From: Pseudomonadota bacterium
Lineage (GTDB): Bacteria; Desulfobacterota; Desulfobacteria; Desulfobacterales; C00003060
Assembly: GCA_015222985.1 (NCBI GenBank)
Contig: JADFWI010000062.1
Location: 1 to 6,152 of the forward strand
DNA: 6,152 bases
Reading direction: 5' to 3'
Shown here: positions 1 through 6,140 of the stretch, one piece after another
How positions within the stretch are numbered: position 1 is the stretch's first letter
Layout: each line of letters begins with the position of its first letter
Notes under the pieces: generated by a model
Database searches by the model: none
The model's input: only the letters and a program-made list of their open reading frames with translations
What the model was told of the DNA's origin: nothing
Position numbers and translations under genes: made by a program

Positions 1-331
1 AGGGGGCAACGATATCCCCTGAAAGCAGAATAGCTGAAATAGAGGGATGTAAATGGGGCTCGATATGACCGGGCATCATGGTCTGACCTTTTAAATCATG
101 CTTCCCCGCAGTTTTATACTTTTTGATCGCATCAGCTTTTGAACCCACAAAGACGATTTTGCCGTTTTCCTGCACAACCGCCTCTGCATATTCTGCCTTC
201 TCACCTTCCATGGTTATGATGTCACCACCATAATAGATGGTTTGATCAGCTTTTTTTTCTGTGGCCATTGAGTTTGTACTGTAAAACAATGCCACAATTA
301 CGATAGCAAACAGTAAAAATTCATTTTTCAT
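1..331 (-). CDS. Secreted metal-dependent amidohydrolase (amidohydrolase 3 / YtcJ-like), N-terminal part only
   Basis: The first 110 codons of a gene that continues past the low-coordinate edge of the window; the missing part is the C-terminus. The start ATG (331-329) is chosen because a strong Shine-Dalgarno sequence, AGAGGTGAAGG, lies just upstream. Residues 1-23 form a signal peptide (Lys2, hydrophobic stretch 5-17, likely cleavage after Ser-Met-Ala at 21-23), so the enzyme should be exported. The mature protein begins with the small beta-sandwich typical of amidohydrolases: IYYGGDIITM near 32-41, a 'ENGKIVFVG' strand-turn near 55-63, and then MMPGHIEPHLHP at 85-96. His93 and His95 form the HxH metal-binding motif that opens the TIM barrel in this superfamily. 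Known members hydrolyse amide or other C-N bonds in small molecules. The substrate here is unknown because most of the active site lies outside the window. It is probably in the same transcript as the upstream hydrolase (90-bp gap, no terminator seen). Confidence 0.85.
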   Translation of the reverse strand, partial: MKNEFLLFAIVIVALFYSTNSMATEKKADQTIYYGGDIITMEGEKAEYAEAVVQENGKIVFVGSKADAIKKYKTAGKHDLKGQTMMPGHIEPHLHPSISAILLSGDIVAP

Positions 332-421
332 TTTCCTTCACCTCTTTGTTTAATGTGGAGTTAACAGCCTCTTCCCAAACTTTCTTCTTTCATACCTGTG
401 TAAAAAGATTGATTCACTTAA
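332..421 (-). other. Short intergenic spacer between hydrolase and amidohydrolase
   Basis: Ninety bases between the TAG of the hydrolase and the amidohydrolase start. I see no GC-rich hairpin followed by a T-run and no convincing -35/-10 pair; only the Shine-Dalgarno sequence at the gene-proximal end stands out. The absence of a terminator supports readthrough from the upstream genes, although a weak promoter cannot be excluded by eye. Confidence 0.5.
338..343 (-). promoter_or_regulatory. Ribosome binding site of the amidohydrolase
   Basis: On the minus strand this reads AGGTGA, within a longer purine-rich run AGAGGTGAAGG, six bases before the ATG at 331. It decides the start codon. A second ATG seven bases into the gene is out of frame. 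Confidence 0.8.
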
Positions 422-1531
422 CTATTTGAACTTCGTGGAGATATCCTCAACGGGTTGTTCCACATCCAGCTCAATAACCTTTACCTCGTTGCCGGCTTTG
501 GCTAACGCTTTGCGTACATCAATACTGCGGATGGTTTGATTTTTATACGTCTTGATTGCAAATGTCATGTTCTTCAAGTCTGAAATGCTTGTCCACTGAG
601 TATAGTCATAATGGATGCTGCCATCTTTTCCCTTTTCTTGTATGGTTCCAAAGGGAATATCAAAAGCATTCATAATATGGGCCACTTGCAGAACAGTTTC
701 TTTAGCGGTTGGAAGTTGAATGGCAGCCTGAGAAAAGGCAACAGCACGTATTAAGCGTGACGGAGGTGTATAATCTCCGGGGAGGCCAACCAGACCAGAA
801 CCCTGACCAAAGGTGTTAATTTTGGTACCGGAGAAGTCCAACGGTTCAACATTTACTGCGGATAAATTGGCATAGTTACTGAGATTTGTCATATGCCAGT
901 CAAAGGGTGGAGAGTTGGTCAGTACGCCAAGCGGGTTCTCATGGAGCTTTAAGGTGTTATCAATGGGTTCAATTACTATCGACGCACCACTACTGTCAGT
1001 TATCAGAAAATGACCCGGAAAGGTTTGTCCGCCTATTTCCTTTTGTGGATTCTGTACCAGTATAACTTTGTTATAATTTTTCTTAACCTCTGCAACTGTG
1101 GAGAAGTTGCCGAGCAGCCAGGCAACATAATCTTCCGGAGCCATGGATTTTGCGGCATTCTTTGGAGATCCTTTCGGGTAGCTGGCATAGCCGGGGAGGT
1201 ATAATCCTCCAATATAAAGGCCCTTTTCATTCAGGCCGTCCACAACCATACGTTTATTCATAAAGTTGGCACCAACAAACCCGTACTTGTTCGTGTAGTG
1301 TATTCCTTTTGATTTGTCGGGAAGTGAGCTTGTCAGCTTGGTTCCGGCTGGAACAACGACTGCATCGGATTTAGTATCGGAGCCGAACTCCATGGTGCGA
1401 CCAACAACAACTCCTCCGTCTTTTGCTGTGAGGTGAAGAGCTGTGCAGGCATCAGCTGAGGTGTAGCTCATTAACAGCATAGCGCATGCCGTGCTTACCA
1501 GCAATGACTTTAGACCAATTCTTTTTTTCAT
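422..1531 (-). CDS. Secreted choloylglycine hydrolase family protein (linear amide C-N hydrolase, Ntn fold)
   Basis: A 369-residue enzyme predicted to cut linear amide bonds outside the cytoplasm. The frame stays open further upstream (to 1747), but the start at 1531 is chosen because AAGGAG lies six bases before it and a signal peptide follows at once. Residues 1-28 are Lys/Arg-rich and then hydrophobic, ending Ala-Asp-Ala. Cleavage there exposes Cys29, which matches the N-terminal nucleophile of the family. Using penicillin V acylase numbering, Arg45 matches Arg17, Glu48 sits at the Asp20 position (GRTMEF), Tyr111 at the Tyr82 position (GLYLPGYA), Asn206 matches Asn175 (VLTNSPPFDW) and Arg259 matches Arg228 (PPSRLIRA). 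The C-terminal TQWTSISDLKN block is also typical. The family includes bile salt hydrolases, penicillin V acylases and some acyl-homoserine-lactone acylases; Tyr111 leans away from classical bile salt hydrolases, but the substrate is not decided. It follows the sensor kinase by 13 bp and is surely cotranscribed with it. Confidence 0.9.
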   Translation of the reverse strand: MKKRIGLKSLLVSTACAMLLMSYTSADACTALHLTAKDGGVVVGRTMEFGSDTKSDAVVVPAGTKLTSSLPDKSKGIHYTNKYGFVGANFMNKRMVVDGLNEKGLYIGGLYLPGYASYPKGSPKNAAKSMAPEDYVAWLLGNFSTVAEVKKNYNKVILVQNPQKEIGGQTFPGHFLITDSSGASIVIEPIDNTLKLHENPLGVLTNSPPFDWHMTNLSNYANLSAVNVEPLDFSGTKINTFGQGSGLVGLPGDYTPPSRLIRAVAFSQAAIQLPTAKETVLQVAHIMNAFDIPFGTIQEKGKDGSIHYDYTQWTSISDLKNMTFAIKTYKNQTIRSIDVRKALAKAGNEVKVIELDVEQPVEDISTKFK

Positions 1532-1537
1532 GTTTTT

Positions 1538-1543
1538 CTCCTT
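1538..1543 (-). promoter_or_regulatory. Ribosome binding site of the amide hydrolase
   Basis: Minus-strand AAGGAG, six bases before the ATG at 1531 and immediately after the TAA stop of the histidine kinase (1547-1545). This fixes the hydrolase start rather than the in-frame upstream ATGs inside the kinase gene. The close spacing suggests translational coupling with the kinase. Confidence 0.85.
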
Positions 1544-1544
1544 T

Positions 1545-4500
1545 TTAAGTATGAACAGGGAGGGTAAGGGTAAAAGTCGTCCCCTTGTCCGGTTCTGATT
1601 GAACCCGCAATTCTCCGCCATGGCTCTTGATAATATTATAGGAAACGGAAAGCCCAAGTCCGGTCCCCTTGACCTCTGATTTGGTGGTGAAAAAAGGCTC
1701 AAAGATCTGCCCAAGATGTTCAGCACTGATCCCGGAGCCATTGTCATGGATGGTCACAGAAACAAACTCATTCTCTTGCCCGGTGGTGACAGTCAGTAAG
1801 CCACCGGCCACGGGCATGGCCTCCATACTGTTTTTTATCAGATTCAATACTACCTGTTTGATCTGATCTTCAACGGCATTGACCGGTGTTGGTGCAGAGG
1901 AGAAACGTGTTTCCACTCTGATATGATGGCGGGAAAATTCTTTTTTGCTCAGCCGCAGAATGGATTCAATGGTTTTCTGCAGATCAAAGACAGATTTTTC
2001 GCCGCTGCTTGGCCGGTTAAAGCTCTGCAGATCCTGAATTAACCGTTGCATCCGGTCACACTCATCCCGTGCCATGCCCAACATCAATGCTTCTTTCTCT
2101 TCTACTTCAAGTTTTCTCTGCAGCCTGGCCAGTACATTTGAGACGCCGGTCAGTGGATTATTTATTTCATGGGCAATGGATGCGGAAAACTGTCCAATAG
2201 CGGAGAGTTTTTCGGCATGACGTAACTGTTCATGCGCCTTTTCCAGTGACTCTGTTCGTTCTTCAACCCGTTGTTCAAGATTATCACGGGATTTCCGCAA
2301 CTCTCTGGTACGTTCCTCTACTACAATCTCAAGCTCTTGTTTATGTTTTCGCAGCACCGCCGTTCCCTTGGCCACCTTACGCCTGAGTTGATAGTTCCAG
2401 AGCAGGATGGCGGCAAACAGCAGCAGAATAGCCAGTATCCACTTGCCCATACTGCGGTAATCAAACGTTTGCTGTACATCAACAACAAAGTATTTGCGGC
2501 GGATGGCGTTTTGCTCATCCGTAGTGATGGCGGAAATCCCCCTGGTGAGGATAGAGGCGAGTTCCGGCCAGTCCTGACGTACGGCAACTGCCAGCTTCAA
2601 TTCATCAAGGCCGGTGGCGGCTGCAACTGTAAGATTGTTCAACCCCAAAAGGCCAATGTGATGTTGCGCTACCGTTAACATCCCCACATAGGCGGTTGCA
2701 CTGCCGCTGCTCACTGCCTTCAGGGCTTCAGGAGTTTTGTCAAATACCAACAGCTTTATTTTCGGAAAGCGGCGGTTCAGTAATGCAGCTGTTCCAAAAC
2801 TTTTATCCACGGCTACGCTTTGACCGGCAAGTGCTTCAAGACCATATATGCCTTTCTCCTTTTCACGGGTAAAGATTACCAGGGGAAAGCTATTTTGAGT
2901 TTTGCTAAAGTCAAAGGAACGCTCATGCTCCGGAGTAAATGCAACACCCGGTAACAGATCAACCTTTTCATGGCTGCGAACAGCCTCCAACGCTTCATCA
3001 CGACTCATCTGCTGTGGATATGCGACCTTGAACCCGACCTTGCTGCCAGCCAGATTCAAGGTGTCTACGGCGATTCCCTGTGGGCCGTTATCCCAATATA
3101 TATACGGAGGAAAATCGATAACCGGAACACGGACTACCGGATGTTTACTGAGCCATGCCTGTTCCTCTGCTGTAAGCCTAAGGAGATTGTCGCCTGGTGT
3201 TTTGCTGTCAAACCAACGATTCCAGATACGCTCTTTTTGAGCGGTCGGCAGGCTGTTCCACCCTTTGTCAAGGATTGACTTGAGCTGGGGCAGGTCTTGA
3301 CGCACCCCATAATAATGAGCACGCATGAAGGGTTGATTGCCAAACTGGAGATTAGCCACGGCATGAATATTAGTGATTACATTAGAATGCAGATAGAAAT
3401 CAGTAGTACTGCGTACATCAATGACAGCATCTGCCTTTCCCTGGCTGACCAGTTGAAATGTATCGGGGTAGTTTTCCACCAGAACGATCTCTGCTTCCGG
3501 CACATATTTTTTCAGGAGATCGATTTTCACACTATCTTTGATAACGGCAATGGTTTTCCCCTTGAGTGAGGCAAGATCAGTAATATCCTTGCGCTCAATC
3601 CGGGTATAGATGGCATACTCTATGGGAACAGAGGGCTGCGAGTACTCCAGCCACGCATCCAGTTTTTCTGAATATATCAATGCCAAACCGACATCAAGCG
3701 TGCCATTACGCAGCCCGGTATACATTAATCCTGTTGTATTTAATTTAAATTCCGGTTCCAGCCCTACCTGGCTGCTGATGGCCCTGAGTATGTCCACTAC
3801 ATAGCCACTGGCTTTTTCTCTGTCCTGAATGATAAAGGGGGGGATCGAATCGCCGCCGATGGTAAAGACGGGATGCTGCCTGATCCAGGCCTGCTCCTCT
3901 GGTGTGAGCAGGGGTTTTTTCGTTTCCACGGGTTCATCTGTAAGCAGTGCAGACCCGTCACGCTCAAACAACAGTCCCTGCAGGGGAGCAGTATCCTCTT
4001 GCCAGTCAACAGCCATAAATCCCTGCACCACCGACCGAATACGTTCTTCAATGATTGCGCCGATTGGAAAGGCCTCCGGCAGCATCAACTCCCGTACCTG
4101 TCCGGCTTCAAACAGCAATGCCTCACGACTGGCCTGAGGCTTGTAGCGTTGCAGGATAAGATCAACTGTCTCGTTGGGGTGATCCAGGGCATAGCGCCAT
4201 CCCCGGTTGCTCGCTTCGACAAAGGCACGGGTACGTTCCGGGTGGAGTGCTGCCTGTGTTTCGCTGGTGTACAGGTTGATATCACCCAGGCCGGGCAGGG
4301 CATCGCTCAGTTCAATCACCTCGTAGGAGATGTCCTGGCGATCAAGAAAAAAAGGTTCGTTGGAACGAAAAGCAGACATGGCATCAACTTCCCCGCGGAT
4401 CAACGGGCCAACGTCAAAGGTATGGGGCAATAATTCCAGGTTTTCTCCCGGTTTCAACCCTGCCTGATGGAGTGCGGCACGAACGACCATTGACTTTCTC

Positions 4501-4976
4501 CCCTTGCTGGAGATCATCAGCTTCCTGTCCTTTAAATCATCCAGGGTTTTCAGTCCCGGTTGCGCCAGAAAAACCAGGGGATAACGCTTGAAGTAGTTGG
4601 CCAGCAGCACAACAGGTCTGCCGTCCATGCGCTCAAAGATGAGGTCGTCGGAGTAGATACCGAAATCAGCACGGCCGCTGGTCACTTCATCCACCAGGTC
4701 AACCCCTTCCTGGTACTCCCGAATCTCCACATCCAGCCCCTGTTCGGCAAAGTAGCCCTGTTGAAAAGCAACATAGAAACCGGCAAATTGAAACTGGTGT
4801 TTCCAGGAGAGTTGCAGGGAGACTTTTTCCAGGGCGGGAGATGCCGGCGTCTGCATTGAAGCGGTGGCAACAGCGCCTGCAATAAAAAATATCAAGCTAA
4901 CTGACAACAGAATATAACGAAATGTGGAGAGATAACGTGACATCAATATTTTTTTATGAAAACCTTTTTTCAACAT
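1545..4976 (-). CDS. Membrane sensor histidine kinase with three periplasmic-binding-protein-like sensor domains (NMT1 + 2x SBP_bac_3)
   Basis: A 1143-residue sensor kinase. Residues 21-40 form a signal peptide or membrane anchor. About 50-330 is an NMT1/THI5-like binding domain opening with SWKHQFQFAGFYVA and GYFAEQGLDVEI. Two SBP_bac_3-like (Venus flytrap) domains follow at about 356-590 and 600-832; their openings resemble each other (LTPEEQAWIRQHPV and LTAEEQAWLSKHPV), so they look like a tandem duplication. Residues 846-860 form a transmembrane helix and 862-920 a charged coiled coil. HisKA follows with His936 in AHEINNP as phosphoacceptor. The ATPase domain shows Asn1045 and Asn1049 (N box), DNGSG 1078-1082, FEPFFTT 1092-1098 and GTGLGL 1104-1109, so the catalytic core looks intact. 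The three sensor domains should lie in the periplasm and drive autophosphorylation, with transfer to the response regulator encoded upstream. There is no fused receiver domain. The start is uncertain: neither Met1 (4976) nor Met12 (4943) has a good Shine-Dalgarno sequence, and Met12 would give a more usual signal peptide. Confidence 0.93.
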   Translation of the reverse strand: MLKKGFHKKILMSRYLSTFRYILLSVSLIFFIAGAVATASMQTPASPALEKVSLQLSWKHQFQFAGFYVAFQQGYFAEQGLDVEIREYQEGVDLVDEVTSGRADFGIYSDDLIFERMDGRPVVLLANYFKRYPLVFLAQPGLKTLDDLKDRKLMISSKGRKSMVVRAALHQAGLKPGENLELLPHTFDVGPLIRGEVDAMSAFRSNEPFFLDRQDISYEVIELSDALPGLGDINLYTSETQAALHPERTRAFVEASNRGWRYALDHPNETVDLILQRYKPQASREALLFEAGQVRELMLPEAFPIGAIIEERIRSVVQGFMAVDWQEDTAPLQGLLFERDGSALLTDEPVETKKPLLTPEEQAWIRQHPVFTIGGDSIPPFIIQDREKASGYVVDILRAISSQVGLEPEFKLNTTGLMYTGLRNGTLDVGLALIYSEKLDAWLEYSQPSVPIEYAIYTRIERKDITDLASLKGKTIAVIKDSVKIDLLKKYVPEAEIVLVENYPDTFQLVSQGKADAVIDVRSTTDFYLHSNVITNIHAVANLQFGNQPFMRAHYYGVRQDLPQLKSILDKGWNSLPTAQKERIWNRWFDSKTPGDNLLRLTAEEQAWLSKHPVVRVPVIDFPPYIYWDNGPQGIAVDTLNLAGSKVGFKVAYPQQMSRDEALEAVRSHEKVDLLPGVAFTPEHERSFDFSKTQNSFPLVIFTREKEKGIYGLEALAGQSVAVDKSFGTAALLNRRFPKIKLLVFDKTPEALKAVSSGSATAYVGMLTVAQHHIGLLGLNNLTVAAATGLDELKLAVAVRQDWPELASILTRGISAITTDEQNAIRRKYFVVDVQQTFDYRSMGKWILAILLLFAAILLWNYQLRRKVAKGTAVLRKHKQELEIVVEERTRELRKSRDNLEQRVEERTESLEKAHEQLRHAEKLSAIGQFSASIAHEINNPLTGVSNVLARLQRKLEVEEKEALMLGMARDECDRMQRLIQDLQSFNRPSSGEKSVFDLQKTIESILRLSKKEFSRHHIRVETRFSSAPTPVNAVEDQIKQVVLNLIKNSMEAMPVAGGLLTVTTGQENEFVSVTIHDNGSGISAEHLGQIFEPFFTTKSEVKGTGLGLSVSYNIIKSHGGELRVQSEPDKGTTFTLTLPVHT

Positions 4977-5045
4977 CAGAATTTTTAAGCTGGATACTCA
5001 TTCTTGACGGTTTCGTACAAAGTTGGCCAAGCGAAATTGAGCCAC

Positions 5046-5067
5046 AATATAAGGGGGGGTAATATAA
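5046..5067. repeat. Direct repeat AATATAA flanking a seven-base G run
   Basis: Two identical 7-mers, AATATAA at 5046-5052 and 5061-5067, are separated by GGGGGGGT (seven G at 5053-5059). Homopolymer tracts of this length can slip during replication. Its position within the putative kinase promoter spacer makes it potentially relevant to expression, though seven bases is at the short end for frequent slippage. Confidence 0.6.
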
Positions 5068-5075
5068 AAACGCAA
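5046..5075 (-). promoter_or_regulatory. Possible sigma-70-like promoter for the kinase-hydrolase operon
   Basis: On the minus strand TTGCGT (5075-5070) is followed, after 18 bases, by TATATT (5051-5046). The -10 box matches the consensus at five of six positions; the -35 matches only in its TTG. Transcription would start near 5039, leaving a leader of about 60 bases before the first possible kinase start. The spacer contains the seven-C run. This is a by-eye match in AT-rich DNA and could be chance. Confidence 0.25.
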
Positions 5076-5128
5076 CACCATATATTGAGATTAAAATAAA
5101 ATGTTTGGATTTTTTGCGAGACAATCTT

Positions 5129-5143
5129 TTTGATTCAATCAAA
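5129..5143. repeat. Perfect 7-1-7 inverted repeat, candidate operator
   Basis: TTTGATTCAATCAAA is a perfect palindrome with seven-base arms around one central base. It lies about 55 bp upstream of the possible -35 box of the kinase and about 100 bp after the response-regulator stop codon. Two-fold symmetry of this size suits a dimeric helix-turn-helix regulator such as the neighbouring LuxR-type protein. It has no following T-run on the minus strand and is too AT-rich for a terminator. The symmetry is certain; the regulatory role is inference. Confidence 0.45.
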
Positions 5144-5240
5144 TTGGGAATGCAAAAGCAACGCTAAAAAAACAAAGTAAAAATGCAGTATGAAATTAGG
5201 TGTTTTGCCGCCAGGGTGAAGAAATGAGAATTTAATTATT

Positions 5241-6140
5241 TCAGTTATCGGGAAAAGAAAGCAGATAGCTTCTCAGATTGATTTTTCGCTTATGAATGCC
5301 AAGTTTTTTTCGTAGGTTCAGGCGATAAAACTCCACAGTACCGAGGGTGATATTGAGGAGTTTCACAATATCTTTGCTGGTCAGCCCCTGTCTGACAAGG
5401 TCTGCTACCTGGATTTCTCTTGGAGTAAGTTTGAGCAGTTCGGAAGAAAGTTGTTTGCTGAAGGTGGAGGTGATGTCCTGGATATTCGTCTCCATGATAG
5501 TGGTGTACATCGCTCCCTTTCCATCCCTCACCTCATCTTTCAGAAGATCCAGATACGGAAAGATGTTTTTTTTCAGGTTTTGGCTGATGGTCTGTTCGAT
5601 CTCTTTTTTACTTTTTTCCTGCTGTTCCAGGAGAACCCGTAAGGCGGTATTGGCATCAAAGAGTTTCTGATGCTGCACCTGAAGTTCCAGGGTCCGCTTA
5701 TGAACTCTATCTTCCAGCTCAGCATGTGACTGACGCAGCTTTTTTTCCGTTTCCCTGAGATCTCGTTGTAACTGTCCTTTCTCAAGACAACGGGCCAGGC
5801 GAAAAATGAGCTCTTCACGTTTGTAGGGCTTCAAGAGATAATCATCAGCACCTAAACGCAATGCTTCAATTACTGAATTCATATCACCATACCCGGTTAT
5901 AAGGATAACGCCGCAGGTTGGATCACAACGCTTGGCCTCCTGCAGAACCTGCATGCCATCAATCCCTTCCATGACCAGGTCGGTGACCACCACATCATAA
6001 GAATTTTCAGCAAGATTGGCACAGGCTCGGTGACCATCTTCGGCAGTATCCACTGCATAGCCGGCATCCTGCAGGTCACTACTCATGGTGAGACGAAGAA
6101 GTGGTTCATCATCCACTAATAAAATTTTTGCTTGAGTCAT
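5241..6140 (-). CDS. Response regulator: receiver domain, coiled-coil linker and LuxR-type DNA-binding domain
   Basis: A 299-residue transcriptional regulator and the likely partner of the kinase encoded downstream. Residues 1-120 are a receiver domain: acidic pocket Asp10/Asp11, phosphoacceptor Asp54 in VVTDLVM, Thr82 in ITGYG, and Lys104-Pro105 in YLLKPY, so it should be phosphorylatable. Residues about 120-190 form a long charged coiled coil containing RVHKRTLEL, a pattern more usual in histidine-kinase signalling helices. A helical segment (about 190-235) leads to a LuxR-type helix-turn-helix at about 238-282 (LTPREIQVADLV, then TVEFYRLNLRKKLGI) and a tail ending RSYLLSFPDN. This output module resembles that of PAS-LuxR regulators common in Desulfobacterota, with a receiver in place of PAS. 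The start at 6140 fits because the receiver begins at once; only 12 upstream bases are visible and they show no Shine-Dalgarno sequence. Targets are unknown, but the adjacent kinase-hydrolase operon is the natural candidate. Confidence 0.93.
   Translation of the reverse strand: MTQAKILLVDDEPLLRLTMSSDLQDAGYAVDTAEDGHRACANLAENSYDVVVTDLVMEGIDGMQVLQEAKRCDPTCGVILITGYGDMNSVIEALRLGADDYLLKPYKREELIFRLARCLEKGQLQRDLRETEKKLRQSHAELEDRVHKRTLELQVQHQKLFDANTALRVLLEQQEKSKKEIEQTISQNLKKNIFPYLDLLKDEVRDGKGAMYTTIMETNIQDITSTFSKQLSSELLKLTPREIQVADLVRQGLTSKDIVKLLNITLGTVEFYRLNLRKKLGIHKRKINLRSYLLSFPDN

Larger units (their letters stand above)
4977..5240 (-). other. AT-rich intergenic region between response regulator and sensor kinase
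   Basis: This 264-bp stretch holds no gene I can support. A 62-codon minus-strand frame crosses it and overlaps the kinase start, but its composition is not protein-like and it has no ribosome binding site. The region holds a perfect palindrome at 5129-5143, a G/C homopolymer flanked by direct repeats at 5046-5067 and a possible sigma-70-like promoter for the kinase. I see no clear rho-independent terminator after the response regulator, so readthrough into the kinase is possible as well. Confidence 0.6.

Noticed and set aside
409..416. TTGATTCA shared between the 332-421 spacer and the palindrome at 5129-5143
   Set aside because: It is only an eight-base match without the second palindrome arm, and chance is a sufficient explanation in AT-rich spacers.
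1445..1456. Lipoprotein attachment site at Cys29 of the amide hydrolase
   Set aside because: The residues before the Cys (Ser-Ala-Asp-Ala) do not fit a lipobox, and this Cys aligns with the catalytic nucleophile with Arg at the expected +16 position.
1532..1747. Upstream extension of the amide hydrolase reading frame by 72 codons
   Set aside because: The extension lies inside the conserved ATPase end of the kinase gene in another frame, and the start at 1531 has both a strong ribosome binding site and a proper signal peptide.
2271..2678. Plus-strand 135-codon open frame opposite the kinase transmembrane region
   Set aside because: It is antisense to the second sensor domain, membrane helix and coiled coil, with no domain signature of its own.
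3873..4433. Plus-strand 186-codon open frame opposite the kinase
   Set aside because: It is antisense to the conserved NMT1-like domain, lacks a ribosome binding site and shows no family-like motif; it is a shadow of the kinase coding frame.
5022..5040. Sigma-54-like promoter around TTGGCCAACTTTGTACG on the minus strand
   Set aside because: The GG is not followed by GC at the required ten-base distance, so the -12 element is absent.
4954..5142. Minus-strand 62-codon open frame across the intergenic gap and over the kinase start
   Set aside because: No ribosome binding site, no recognisable protein pattern, and it overlaps the start of a certain gene in another frame.
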